Source of the DNA: Phycisphaerales bacterium
GTDB lineage: Bacteria; Planctomycetota; Phycisphaerae; UBA1845; PWPN01
Direction: 5' to 3'
Assembly: GCA_012729595.1 (NCBI GenBank)
Contig: JAAYCU010000129.1
Location: 1 to 47,352 of the forward strand
DNA: 47,352 nt
This document shows, piece after piece, positions 25,801 through 34,166 of this stretch. Each line of letters opens with the position of its first letter. Within the stretch, counting starts at the first letter, position 1. The notes under the pieces are model-generated. The model made no database searches and had not been told where the DNA came from. It worked only from the letters and a program-made list of their open reading frames with translations. A program made the translations under genes and the position numbers.

Positions 25801-27183
25801 CGAATCGCCGAAGCTGCGGCCATGGCCCGTTCAGCGGCGGAACGGTTGCGACTGGCCCGGGTGCAGATGGTCGAGTCAGATACGCCAGACGGACAACCCT
25901 CGTTCGAGATCATTTGTACCGAGCCGAATAAGAATCTCGTGGCCGAAGCCCTCTTGGCCAGCATGGGCAACATTTTGCAGGTAGTCCTTCCGATTGAGGC
26001 TAATCTGGTCAAGGATATTGACAAGGCGGCGGACGGTATCTTCCCGATTCGGCCAGAGGATGATGTGCTGGGTGTAGTCGTTGGGAGCGATGACGAGCAT
26101 TCGGTAGCGGAGTTCAAAGGCGGATTCGCATTGGTCTTTGACGATCTTCGGCCGCCGCAGAGTGCCGAAGACATCGAAAAGCGGCTACGGGACATGCGCT
26201 TGCAACCGGACTTCGAGGATCTGGCTTGGCGGCAACCTCGGGTCGTGGGTCTGGAACCGGTGGCAGAGGCATCCTCTTTGGGGGGGGCCATGCTGTACAA
26301 GAAGGTAGCCATTCTGGTCAAGGACGATCAGGCGTTGTATGTAGTGGGCGAGGATAATGATGGTTGGCGCAGAATGGCGGAGCAGGAGTTGTATCTGGCT
26401 CAGGCCGCTCTGGCCAGCACGCGTTCGCTGGAGCGGGTGACGCAGTTCGCCCCGCAGGTAGCCGCCGAAACCGCCCAGAAGGCGATTATCGGCCTGATTC
26501 TCGCGTTGATCGCCATCGCGGGTTATCTGTGGATGCGGTTCGGGTCGGTGCAATTCGGCGTGGCGGGCATCATCGCCTTGTACCACGACGTGGCCGTCAC
26601 TCTGTCCGCCGTGATGGTCTGCCATCATTTGCATGATACGGCCGTCGGCCAGGCGTTGTTGTTACAGGATTTCAAGATCGACCTGACCATCATCGCCGCC
26701 ATGCTGACCATCGTCGGTTTCTCGATCAACGACACGATCGTAATTTTCGACCGGATCCGCGAGTTGCGCGGGCGGCTGGCGACGGTCTCGCCGACCCTGA
26801 TTAACACGGCCATCAACCAGACCCTGTCCCGAACCATCATCACTTCGTTCACCACTTTCATCGTGGTTTTGCTGATGTACATATTTGGCGGCGACGGGGT
26901 GCATGGTTTTGCCTTCGCGATGATCATGGGGTGCCTCAGCGGCGTGTACAGCACGATCGCGATCGCGACGCCGATGCTCCAGCACCCGCGGGCGATGTGG
27001 ATCACGACCATATTCCTCGGCTCGGTCACGGCGATCGGCATCGTGTACACGATCAGCGCCCAGTTCCCCACGATCCGGACGGTGCTGATTGGGATCGTGA
27101 TGGTGCTGGCCGCCATCGCGATTATCAAGCAGGTTGCCGGTATGCTCGCGGAAAAGGCCGGCCGCCCGGCACACGCGGCGTAA
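22873..27183 (+). CDS. secDF: Protein-export membrane protein SecDF (fused, enlarged)
   Basis: Accessory subunit of the Sec translocon that uses the proton-motive force to pull proteins across the membrane. 1436 residues, well above typical fused SecDF. SecD half: first membrane helix (residues 8-25), KLRGGIDLVGGYSLLF, large periplasmic domain to about 480, then five helices with GMAVDANVLINERIREELGRG (about 560) and SNVTTIMTAVILASLGSEEIKGFGMTLGIG. SecF half begins near 745: first helix, DIEFIGGTSVQVQLKD (FxGGT motif), periplasmic domain to about 1195, then VGFSINDTIVIFDRIRELRG (about 1280) and NQTLSRTIITSFTT. Extra length comes from a charged helical insert at about 110-285 and an oversized SecF periplasmic domain at about 800-1190. 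GAGGAA ribosome site. Confidence 0.95.
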   Translation: MGEKNLWWKVLLIFVLVGMCAWQLYPVDQKLRGGIDLVGGYSLLFEIDESDMGSEERQNLAERVMTVLKQRVDPQGNRNLVWRPIGQNRLEIQMPRPMGDVQGPRDAFEKARTQLAASNITAAQIRAVMNMPLEQQGEAFAGLVRDVSRRQSLFDGLVENQKQYEEIRQQVERPAATDPAVEAEAEADSETPPATQRIDADQYQKLDRLLEERRGLIAQILQTNIAMDRLEDLLALDPKSTLRKEGLEELFEQHPNLASRIETLATAYDAYSKNKGMLDDPSDLMRMLRGAGVLEFRILAMRDSRSPNMLESSQPQYNESVDRYVEQLAKYGPRLQAGDNYQWFRTSDPNDDSWKYPGYIVQEYMGHPYVLAFSNHASDMVLMNDRTWSLKSARPSRDQMGRLAISFALDPRGGNRFGAMTGNNIDRPLCIFLDNQAISAATIRSQIYDRGEITGNFSPDYVNYMVSTLEAGVLPARLREVPLQEKNIGPSLGQTNREKGTRAVMIAFAATVAFMILYYAYCGMIADIALLMNLVLTLGIMSFLQATFTLPGIAGLILTLGMAVDANVLINERIREELGRGISVRMAVKLGYEKAFSAILDSNVTTIMTAVILASLGSEEIKGFGMTLGIGLVTSMFTALFVTRQFFHVMVPTTLKSTETRKAWLTAGIMGLVCGFFLALGALFNAPAERVDSTLWQLGRFLLWLFGTAVVLLVAMWVFRFFYYATGRQKNNRLSMMKLLSKTSVNWMAKYRAFWAVSAVVIVGGIILELRVNYEDYLDIEFIGGTSVQVQLKDTPELREEFRVQADEKLLSDYIGTSPGESNPELATGWLRQAADLLDQAEIKDLGKGRYQIGLPGDLSTSQIRGLLLTPRLEAGIARDGISDMPGGVYVQFGERDPSHAVCNLVEQLARLASEGRIEDARREAQNQKELLGRYPEGQQIQALVQDKKLQGPELAAGLTELGTRLENWPAETVKERIAEAAAMARSAAERLRLARVQMVESDTPDGQPSFEIICTEPNKNLVAEALLASMGNILQVVLPIEANLVKDIDKAADGIFPIRPEDDVLGVVVGSDDEHSVAEFKGGFALVFDDLRPPQSAEDIEKRLRDMRLQPDFEDLAWRQPRVVGLEPVAEASSLGGAMLYKKVAILVKDDQALYVVGEDNDGWRRMAEQELYLAQAALASTRSLERVTQFAPQVAAETAQKAIIGLILALIAIAGYLWMRFGSVQFGVAGIIALYHDVAVTLSAVMVCHHLHDTAVGQALLLQDFKIDLTIIAAMLTIVGFSINDTIVIFDRIRELRGRLATVSPTLINTAINQTLSRTIITSFTTFIVVLLMYIFGGDGVHGFAFAMIMGCLSGVYSTIAIATPMLQHPRAMWITTIFLGSVTAIGIVYTISAQFPTIRTVLIGIVMVLAAIAIIKQVAGMLAEKAGRPAHAA

Positions 27184-27211
27184 AGCCGATAGTTGCATAA
27201 CGGAAGGATTC

Positions 27212-27241
27212 AAAGCCCGGGGATGAAGATCCCCGGGCTTT
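27212..27241 (+). terminator. Rho-independent terminator of secDF
   Basis: AAAGCCCGGGGAT (27212-27224), loop GAAG, ATCCCCGGGCTTT (27229-27241), then GTTCT. A perfect 13 bp stem 29 bases after the secDF stop. Confidence 0.88.
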
Positions 27242-27337
27242 GTTCTGCGCCGGGTGGGTTATTCACCACCAAGCTCGCCAACCACGGAGATAAGACGGAG
27301 ATAAGAGAGACGGGGGAATACGCCGCTTTTCCACGGC

Positions 27338-27436
27338 CTACCCGCGAACTTCCAGATGCCGCACGACCAATCGAATGGCGTCGTAGGGAATCTCGCCGCC
27401 AAGTTTGTCGTAAAGGGGCCATGAGGATTCATTCAC
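27338..27436 (-). pseudogene. Possible gene remnant, C-terminal fragment
   Basis: On the minus strand a frame open from about 27524 to a TAG at 27338 ends ...ERYYQKIRGNVNESSWPLYDKLGGEIPYDAIRLVVRHLEVRG, which reads like the natural C-terminus of a folded protein. The only plausible start is GTG at 27436, giving 32 residues. Too short for the ORF track. It may be a leftover of a larger gene or a small gene; I do not recognise the family. Confidence 0.35.
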
Positions 27437-27584
27437 ATTTCCGCGTATTTTCTGATAATATCGTTCGAGACCGGGAACCGACGATTCGGGTATACGTTCG
27501 GATTTCAGGGAGGGGCGGGCCTACAATGGATAAAACTGGCTACCGGATTCGTTTTTTTTCGAGACTTGATTGGGAAGGTGCATC

Positions 27585-29930
27585 ATGATCGTATGGCGAA
27601 CCTTGGGGTTGGGACTCGGGCTGCTGATCGGGGTTTGTTTGGTTCATGGTCAGGAGCCCGTGGCGGCCGGTCAGGTCAAAACTTCTTTACTGGCGGATCG
27701 CTCGGCCATCACGCCCGGAGGGACCGTCGAATTGGCGGTCGTTTTCGAAATCCCCGACGGCTGGCATATTTATTGGCGGAACCGGGGCGAGGGGGGGATG
27801 GAGACGACCTTGGCCTGGAAACTGCCGGATGGTTTTGTCCTCGGCCCCGTGCGTTTTCCGCGGCCGAAGCGCTATATCGACGCGACCGGGGCCCATACGT
27901 TCATTCTGGAACGGCGGCCGGTGGTTCTCGCGGAACTGCGAGCCCCGAGTGACATCCAGGCCGGTCAGTCCGTGGAAATCGAAGTGGATGCCCGCTGGGC
28001 CGCCTGTAAAGAGTCCTGCGTTCTGGGCGCGGAGCGTTTGAAGCTGACCCTGCCGGTGACGGCCGACGCCGAAGAAGCGAAGTTGCTTCACGAGGATCAG
28101 TTTACGTTCGCCCGTGGGCAAGTGCCCTTGCCGATGGAGGAGGCGGCGTATCTCAAGCGTTTTGAGGCGAAGGCTAACGTGGACCGGATTCAATCGGGAA
28201 AGAAATTCGAGGTCGCGGTGGTCATCGAGGTGGCGGACGGATTTTATCTGTATGCACATGAACCGTTGGCGCAGGGACTCAATCCCACGGACCTGTTCCA
28301 TGACAGTGTAACCGGGCTGGTCTTCGATCGCCCCCGCTTTCCGCCGGGGCAGATGATCCAATCGTACGGCATGACCTTCTCGGTGTACAAGGACCGGGCG
28401 GTGGTGATTCTGCCGGTCGAGGCGCATGTGTTGCCGGCCGGAGAGGAAGTGCGCATCGGTGGAGTGTTGACCTATCAGGCTTGCAGCGAGCAGACGGGGC
28501 AATGCATGATGCCGACGGCGGCGGAGTGGTCGCTCACGATTCCGGTGGCCGACGCCGGCGAGGCGGTACGGACGGCGAACGAAGAATTGTTCAGGAGTAC
28601 GGCGGACTATCAAGCCGCTGGAGCGGGCAAGGGGCCGGACGGTCGAACACCATCAAGCGAGGCGGGGCAGGGTTTCACGCTGGACAGCGTGGTGCGGACT
28701 ACCGCCCGGCAGCGTGAGTATCCGCTGGCGGTCTGGCTGATATTTGCTTTTCTGGCCGGCGTGATCCTCAATATCACGCCCTGCGTCCTGCCGGTGATCT
28801 CGATCAAGGTGCTCAGTTTCGTGCAGCAGGCGAGCGAGTCGCCGGCCAGGGTATTTCGACTTGGGTTGGCTTTTTCGTTGGGGATGCTGGCGATTTACAA
28901 CGTCCTGGCGATCCTGGCCACGGCGGCGGGGCTGGTCTGGGGTCAGCATTTTCAGAGCCCGACGTTTACCCTGGTGATGGCCTCGGTGATCTTCGTTTTC
29001 GGATTGAGCGTTTACGGAGTGTTTACCCTCGGCGTGCCGCGGGCGGTGGGCGATCTAGCCGGGCAGGCTGAGGGTGAAGGTTATCTCGGCTCGGTCGCCA
29101 AGGGAGCGTTGGCGACGTTGATGGGGACGCCTTGCCTCGGGCCGTTTTTGGGGTCGGTGCTGGTGTGGTTGGCGACCCAGCCGCCGGTTTTGGTGTTCCT
29201 GATTTTCAACACGATCGGGTTGGGGATGGCTTTGCCCTATATTCTGTTGACCGCGCGCCCAGGCTGGCTGCGTTTCGTGCCCAAGGCCGGTCCTTGGCTG
29301 GAGACGTTCAAGCAGGCGATGGCCTTTTTGCTGATGGGCACGGTGATCTACCTGTTAGGCATCCTGAATAAGCAACTCGGCGGGTCGGCGGTAGTCTGGT
29401 CACTGGTCTTGCTGATGAGTCTGGCGATAGCCTGCTGGATCATCGGTCGCTGGCTGACTGCGGAAACCTCGGCCGGCGGGCGGATGATTGTTCTGGCCGT
29501 CGCCGTGGGCGTTGCCAGCCTGGGCGGATGGGTGAGTTATGGCCGCGGGTTCCGGCCGCCGTCAGATAGCGTGTTGCCCTGGGTGCCGTTTTCGATGGAG
29601 AAACTGACCGAGTTGACCGCCGAGGGACGCACCGTGTTCCTCGACATCACCGCGGACTGGTGTCCGAACTGCAAGTACAACATGGAATTCGTCTTTCATA
29701 CGGAGGAGGTGGCGGAGGCCATTCGGGAATATGATGTGGTTCCGATGCTGGCGGACTGGACGGGGCAGGATCCGACCATTGGCCGGCTGGTGAACATGCT
29801 GGCCCCCGGTGGCAGCGTGCCCTTGTGTGCGGTATTTCCCGCAGGCCGCCCAGATGAGCCGATCGTCATGCTTGAAATCGTCACCAAGCGGCAGGTGATC
29901 GAGGCCTTGCGACAGGGGTCGGGGAGGTGA
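27585..29930 (+). CDS. dsbD: DsbD/ScsB-type thiol:disulfide interchange protein
   Basis: Moves electrons from cytoplasmic thioredoxin through the membrane to periplasmic disulfide-reducing partners. 781 residues from ATG 27585 (GGGAAGG upstream, then signal peptide MIVWRTLGLGLGLLIGVCLVHG); the track start at TTG 27570 adds five residues. Two N-terminal DsbD-alpha-like domains (about 25-165 and 180-320) each end in a Cys pair, ACKESCVLGAE and CSEQTGQCMMPTAAEW. The membrane core (from about 380) has the redox cysteines in ITPCVLPVISIKVLSF (about 397) and GTPCLGPFLGS (about 513). The C-terminal thioredoxin-like domain has TADWCPNCKYN (about 691). The double N-terminal domain fits the ScsB-like branch. 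Confidence 0.92.
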   Translation: MIVWRTLGLGLGLLIGVCLVHGQEPVAAGQVKTSLLADRSAITPGGTVELAVVFEIPDGWHIYWRNRGEGGMETTLAWKLPDGFVLGPVRFPRPKRYIDATGAHTFILERRPVVLAELRAPSDIQAGQSVEIEVDARWAACKESCVLGAERLKLTLPVTADAEEAKLLHEDQFTFARGQVPLPMEEAAYLKRFEAKANVDRIQSGKKFEVAVVIEVADGFYLYAHEPLAQGLNPTDLFHDSVTGLVFDRPRFPPGQMIQSYGMTFSVYKDRAVVILPVEAHVLPAGEEVRIGGVLTYQACSEQTGQCMMPTAAEWSLTIPVADAGEAVRTANEELFRSTADYQAAGAGKGPDGRTPSSEAGQGFTLDSVVRTTARQREYPLAVWLIFAFLAGVILNITPCVLPVISIKVLSFVQQASESPARVFRLGLAFSLGMLAIYNVLAILATAAGLVWGQHFQSPTFTLVMASVIFVFGLSVYGVFTLGVPRAVGDLAGQAEGEGYLGSVAKGALATLMGTPCLGPFLGSVLVWLATQPPVLVFLIFNTIGLGMALPYILLTARPGWLRFVPKAGPWLETFKQAMAFLLMGTVIYLLGILNKQLGGSAVVWSLVLLMSLAIACWIIGRWLTAETSAGGRMIVLAVAVGVASLGGWVSYGRGFRPPSDSVLPWVPFSMEKLTELTAEGRTVFLDITADWCPNCKYNMEFVFHTEEVAEAIREYDVVPMLADWTGQDPTIGRLVNMLAPGGSVPLCAVFPAGRPDEPIVMLEIVTKRQVIEALRQGSGR

Positions 29931-29946
29931 GACGGAGAGAGGGGGG

Positions 29947-29979
29947 ATGATGAGATTGCTGTTCGGGAGATCGACTTGA
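29947..29979 (+). promoter_or_regulatory. Ten-codon leader ORF overlapping the nucleoside hydrolase start
   Basis: ATG at 29947 after GAGAGGGGGG encodes MMRLLFGRST and stops at TGA 29977-29979, overlapping the TTG start of the next gene (TTGA). It has the strongest ribosome site in the area and could couple translation into the downstream TTG. Confidence 0.35.
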
Positions 29980-30878
29980 GCGACGAAAAGGTATCCATAC
30001 TACTGGATACGGATATCGGCAGTAACATTGATGACGCGGTGGCGCTGGCGTATCTGCTGAAGCACCCGCGCTGCGAGCTGCTGGGCGTGACCACGGTGAG
30101 CGGCCAGCCGGTGGTCCGGGCTCGGCTGGTCAGCGCGGTATGCACCGCGTTCGGCCGATCGGAGGTTCCGGTTCATTGCGGGGCGGCGGCCCCGTTGCTG
30201 ATTGACCAACAGCAGTTAACGGTCTCGCAGTCCACGGTACTCGAACATTGGCCGCACCGTAGCGACTTCGACGAGAACACCGCCGTCGATTTTCTGCGTC
30301 GGACGATTCGCGAGCGTCCCGGGCAGATCACCTTGTTGAGTATCGGGCCGTTGACCAATATCGCTTTGCTCTATGCCCTGGATCCGGAGATTCCACTTCT
30401 GCTCAAGCGGCACGTGATGATGGCCGGTCTTTATTTTGGGCGGCAACCGGGTTATGGGCTGAGGGAATGGAATGCCCTGGTTGATCCGCATGCGACGGCG
30501 ATCGTTTTCGCCAAGGGCCCGGCCGACACGCGTTGCGTAGGGCTGGATGTGACCGTGCCGTGCCGGATTCCGGCGGAAGGCTTCCGTGATCATTTTCGCG
30601 ATGGTTCGTTGCGGATTATCCACGATATGGCCGAGACGTGGCTGGCCGGACGCAGCGAGGTTATTTTTCACGATCCGCTGGCGGCGGCCTGCGTGTTCCG
30701 GCCGGATTTGCTGCGTTGGACCCAAGGGCACGTGGAGGTGGAATTACAGAGTGTATCTCTGCAAGGGTTGACGGCGTTTTCCAAGAATATTCATCGAAAG
30801 ATTCATCAGGTGGCCGCCGAGGTCGATGCCCCGGCATTCTTCAAGCATTATTTCGAGATCAGCACCCGATTCGCGTGA
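29976..30878 (+). CDS. Inosine/uridine-preferring nucleoside hydrolase family protein
   Basis: Ca-dependent N-ribosyl hydrolase releasing a base from ribonucleosides; exact substrate unknown. 300 residues, near family length. Metal and ribose site: SILLDTDIGSNIDDAVALAYLLKHP (variant of DTDxGxDDA), LLSIGPLTNIALL, the EWNALVDPHATAIVF segment, and FHDPLAAACVFRP near the end, all hallmark positions. The start is TTG 29976 with GGGAG upstream; no in-frame ATG gives a full N-terminus. 45 bases after the dsbD-like gene, same strand. Confidence 0.88.
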   Translation: MSDEKVSILLDTDIGSNIDDAVALAYLLKHPRCELLGVTTVSGQPVVRARLVSAVCTAFGRSEVPVHCGAAAPLLIDQQQLTVSQSTVLEHWPHRSDFDENTAVDFLRRTIRERPGQITLLSIGPLTNIALLYALDPEIPLLLKRHVMMAGLYFGRQPGYGLREWNALVDPHATAIVFAKGPADTRCVGLDVTVPCRIPAEGFRDHFRDGSLRIIHDMAETWLAGRSEVIFHDPLAAACVFRPDLLRWTQGHVEVELQSVSLQGLTAFSKNIHRKIHQVAAEVDAPAFFKHYFEISTRFA

Positions 30879-31034
30879 CGATCAATTTTGTGATAGGTCA
30901 GACCAATCACAGAACTCGGCCCGATTTTGATAAGTTGTGTGTGTTGGGGTTTTGCAGGGTCTTCATGGGTTTTCTCCACGCCGTTAAAGAATGGTTTAAG
31001 CTGCCAGAAGATGCTTGATTGATCGCTTAAACCT
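30879..31034. other. Short spacer after nucleoside hydrolase
   Basis: Between convergent genes. A 17-codon ORF at 30966-31019 (MGFLHAVKEWFKLPEDA) is amphipathic-looking but has only a weak AGGG upstream; not called. Confidence 0.3.
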
Positions 31035-31595
31035 TTACGGCAACTCCAATGGGCGGGCGAGGCGTTCTTTCTCCGACTCGCGGATGGCCCGCTCCTGATC
31101 GGTCCATTTTTTGTAGAATTCGGCGGTTGACATCCACTGGCTGGTGATCCGGCCTTGTCCCTGTTCGTCGCGATGAAAAAGAAGCACCCCTCGGCCGTCC
31201 TGTTTCAGCAACATGTCAATAGGGCTGGTGAAGGCGATAATAACTGGTTCGGAGGCGATCATGGCGTAATATCGCTCGGCGTCGTTGGCGTAAGCTAGGA
31301 ATCGTGCTTCGCCGGGCAGGATGGCGGGCAGGATTTGCCAGCGATCTACGCTTTCCTGAAGGGTGGCCATGGGTTTGTGTAATCGGTCTAGCGTGGTGCC
31401 AAGCGTTCGTTGGTCTCTTTGCCAAGCCAGTAACAGGGTGACTACTAGCACGAGGATAACGAATTGGGCCAAGGAAAGCAGTATCCATCGTCGTTGCCGT
31501 CGCAGCCTGACTTTCGCCGCCTGCTGCTTGGCGTCGACGTGTAACCGTGTGGCGGGTCGGTTAACACCGACCGGTATCTGCTGGACCCAAAGCAT
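31035..31595 (-). CDS. Small single-pass membrane protein, unknown function
   Basis: 186 residues: basic N-terminus, one membrane helix (WILLSLAQFVILVLVVTLLLAW, about 37-58), then a soluble domain with ARFLAYANDAERYYAMIASEPVIIAFTSPIDMLLKQDGRGVLLFHRDEQGQGRITSQWMS. Expected as N-in, domain outside. GGAG precedes the ATG by 9 bases. I do not recognise the family. It has its own candidate promoter, and lies between two unrelated genes on the same strand. Confidence 0.7.
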   Translation of the reverse strand: MLWVQQIPVGVNRPATRLHVDAKQQAAKVRLRRQRRWILLSLAQFVILVLVVTLLLAWQRDQRTLGTTLDRLHKPMATLQESVDRWQILPAILPGEARFLAYANDAERYYAMIASEPVIIAFTSPIDMLLKQDGRGVLLFHRDEQGQGRITSQWMSTAEFYKKWTDQERAIRESEKERLARPLELP

Positions 31596-31662
31596 GGGTT
31601 AGTCTCCGCATTCACCGCACAGGTGAAGCAATTAGTGAGTCCCGCGGATAGCGATATCCTGC

Positions 31663-31696
31663 TGCCCATTATAGGGCAATTCGGGGATTACGACAA
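31663..31696 (-). promoter_or_regulatory. Candidate promoter of the small membrane protein gene, -10 inside a dyad
   Basis: Minus strand: -35 TTGTCG (31691-31696), 17-base spacer, -10 TATAAT (31668-31673). The -10 hexamer is bracketed exactly by TGCCC and GGGCA (31663-31667 and 31674-31678), so a dyad is centred on it. Start codon 73 bases downstream. Confidence 0.5.
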
Positions 31697-31783
31697 TACA
31701 CTGTTTATCGGTGAGTAAGTGTACGCAAGTTTAATTGGCAACAGAGGATAGCATTTCTCGGTGATTCTTTAATACTTTTAAGA

Positions 31784-32860
31784 TTACCGGCCGTGTTCGC
31801 GTTGGTATTGGCTGTTCAGTTCGGGATCGAGCACGCTGATAGCCGCGGTATCTAACAATTCCTGTTGCAATTCGTCCTGACGCAGGCGGATCAGGCGATC
31901 AAGGAAACGTTGCCGTAAGGTCTGCGGGTCGGCCTGTTCGAAGCTGACCTGGCTGGCGGGGAAACGCCTCTCCAGTCTAAGGATCTGATAGACGCCGCCT
32001 TCGTGAATTGTTGTGGAAATCGCGCCTTCCTGAAGCTGGAAGGCGGCCTCGCGGATCAGGGGGGAGACGGCCGGGTCGTGTCGGGTGAAGGGCGGCAGTA
32101 ATCCACCCTGGTCGGCGGTCAAGGGGTTTTCGCTAAACTGGCGAGCGAGCAGTTCGAAGTCCTTGCCGGATGCCAGCAGGGTGCGGATGTTCCGGGCGGC
32201 CTCCAGGCTCGACAGTTGTATATGCCTGACCTGGATTCGTTCGGCATAGTCCAGGTTGTATTGCTCGCGGAGCATGGCCTCGCTGATCTGCATTTGCTCC
32301 GTTTCCGCGACGGCGATCTTGCGCAGTAAGGCGAGCGTTTCCATACGCAGATCCCATTCCCGGGTCGAGATATTTTTCGCCCGGAGGATCTGTTCCAGTT
32401 GGCGTTGGGCGGCGGGGCGATCGAGTGGAGGCGTGTCGGGGCGGACGATGGGGGTGGCGATCCGCTGGAGGGCGTTTTCATGCTCGGTGGCGACGTCGGC
32501 CGGCGTGATCGAAAGGCTCAGGTCCGCGGCCCGCTGGCGGGCGAGTTGCAGGAGGATTAACTGCTCCAATATCTTCAGGCCGTGGCTGTGGATCAGCAGT
32601 TCGGTCAACTGTGATCGGTAAATGGGCTTTCCGCCAACTTTGGCGACAATCGCGTCGGCGGGCGGTTCATGGTCGGTGGCGGTGGCCGGCTGCGATGATA
32701 ACGCATCTCCGGTTGGCTTGGGCGCCGCCGACGGTGTTTCATTTGGCGCGGGTGTTTCCCAGGCGGTGAATACGGATGGGCCGGTCGATACGTTCTGCTG
32801 CTGGCAGCCGGAAAGCAGGATCGTCGTAAGCAAGCCGAGCAAGCCACATAATCGTGCCAT
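31784..32860 (-). CDS. Parvulin-type peptidyl-prolyl isomerase lipoprotein (PpiC/SurA-like)
   Basis: 358 residues from ATG 32860 (AAAGG upstream; the track's TTG at 32866 adds two residues). Signal with lipobox LLTTILLSGC: exported and lipid-anchored. Residues about 70-195 form a SurA-like helical chaperone domain (AKVGGKPIYRSQLTELLIHSHG...). The rotamase domain at about 200-300 has RIQVRHIQLSSLEAARNIRTLLASGKDFELLARQFSENPLTADQGGLLPPFTR...AAFQLQEGAISTTIHEGGVYQILRLERR, with typical PpiC landmarks. Likely helps fold exported proteins. Confidence 0.88.
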   Translation of the reverse strand: MARLCGLLGLLTTILLSGCQQQNVSTGPSVFTAWETPAPNETPSAAPKPTGDALSSQPATATDHEPPADAIVAKVGGKPIYRSQLTELLIHSHGLKILEQLILLQLARQRAADLSLSITPADVATEHENALQRIATPIVRPDTPPLDRPAAQRQLEQILRAKNISTREWDLRMETLALLRKIAVAETEQMQISEAMLREQYNLDYAERIQVRHIQLSSLEAARNIRTLLASGKDFELLARQFSENPLTADQGGLLPPFTRHDPAVSPLIREAAFQLQEGAISTTIHEGGVYQILRLERRFPASQVSFEQADPQTLRQRFLDRLIRLRQDELQQELLDTAAISVLDPELNSQYQREHGR

Positions 32861-33022
32861 GAGCAACCCTTTCCATTGGTTCGTGCGGCATTAGTGGCTT
32901 GAAGCTACTGGCGCAGGCGGGGCTGGTCAAGAGGGCGTCGAGTCTGCCGCTTGGAGTCGGCGATGTTTTATCTGGTGGCACGTGCGTTTACAATGGGAGT
33001 ATAGCTAGGCACAAAGGATGTC

Positions 33023-34147
33023 ATGTTCATGGAATCGATGTTTTTTCAGCGCAGGATGACCCGGCGGGTGATGGTGGGACCGGTGGCGATCGGGGGGGGC
33101 GAGCCGGTGCGGTTGCAGTCCATGACCAGCACTCCCACGCACGATATCGAGGCGACGGCGGGGCAGATTCGCCGGCTGGTGGAGGCGGGCTGCGAGCTGG
33201 TCCGGGTGGCCGTCCCGGAGCCGAGGGATACCGCCGCGCTGCCCGAGCTGATCCGGCAAAGCCCGGTGCCGATAGTCGCCGATGTGCATTTTCATTATCA
33301 GCGGGCGTTGGAGGCGGTGGCCGCCGGTGTGCATAAGATTCGTCTGAATCCCGGAAACATCCAGGACCGTAAGCAGATCGAACGGGTGATCCACGCCTGC
33401 CGGGACGCGGGCATTCCGATCCGCATCGGGGTTAACGAGGGCAGCGTCGTCGAGCGGCGGGAGGCGACGGCGCGGGCCGACGAACTGCGCTGGCTGATGG
33501 CCGACCGGCGCGGGGCCTTGATCGATTTGATGGTTCGGAAGCTGGAGGAATATATTCGCCTGTTCGAGGCAAACGGTTTTTACGATCTGGTTCTGGCGGC
33601 CAAGAGCCATGACGCGGCGGTGGTGATCGAGGCTTACCGGGCGCTCGGCAAACGGTTCGATTTCCCTTTGCATCTGGGTGTGACCCATGCCGGTCCGCCG
33701 GAAACGGGGCGGATTCGCTCGGTGGCCGCCTTGGGCACGCTACTGGCCGAGGGGATCGGCGACACGATCCGTATTTCCTACGCGGCCGATCCGGTCGAGG
33801 AGGTGTTGGACGGCAAGGAATTGCTTTGCAGTCTGGGACTGCGGCCGCGAAATGAGCCGGAGCTGATCGCCTGTCCGACCTGCGGGCGGATCGAGGTGGA
33901 CCTCGTCGATCTGGTCGGCCGGGTGCGGGCCAAGCTGGCCGAGATCAAGGCCCCGCTCAAGGTGGCGGTCATGGGCTGTGCGGTGAACGGGCCGGGCGAA
34001 TGTGAGGGGGCGGATGTAGCCATCTTCGCCGGCCGGGGCAAGGGAATGATCTACGTGCGCGGCGAACGGAAGCGGGTGGTAAACGAAGCGGAGATGCTCG
34101 ACGCTTTGCTGGAGGAATGTCGGGGGCTGATAGCAAAAAGCCGCTGA
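33023..34147 (+). CDS. ispG: 4-hydroxy-3-methylbut-2-enyl diphosphate synthase (IspG/GcpE)
   Basis: Penultimate enzyme of the MEP isoprenoid pathway, a 4Fe-4S reductase converting ME-cPP to HMBPP. 374 residues, the short bacterial form. Motifs: PVRLQSMTSTPTHDIEATAGQI, GCELVRVAVPEPRDTAAL, PIVADVHFHYQRAL, KIRLNPGNI, and the cluster ligands in LIACPTCGRIEVDL and VMGCAVNGPGECEGADV (three Cys plus Glu). AAAGGA precedes ATG 33023. Monocistronic here; no other MEP gene nearby. Confidence 0.96.
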   Translation: MFMESMFFQRRMTRRVMVGPVAIGGGEPVRLQSMTSTPTHDIEATAGQIRRLVEAGCELVRVAVPEPRDTAALPELIRQSPVPIVADVHFHYQRALEAVAAGVHKIRLNPGNIQDRKQIERVIHACRDAGIPIRIGVNEGSVVERREATARADELRWLMADRRGALIDLMVRKLEEYIRLFEANGFYDLVLAAKSHDAAVVIEAYRALGKRFDFPLHLGVTHAGPPETGRIRSVAALGTLLAEGIGDTIRISYAADPVEEVLDGKELLCSLGLRPRNEPELIACPTCGRIEVDLVDLVGRVRAKLAEIKAPLKVAVMGCAVNGPGECEGADVAIFAGRGKGMIYVRGERKRVVNEAEMLDALLEECRGLIAKSR

Positions 34148-34166
34148 TGTTGGATTTGTGCAGTAG

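Noticed and set aside
27687-28613. 308-residue antisense ORF in the dsbD-like gene
   Set aside because: Shadow of a well-supported gene.
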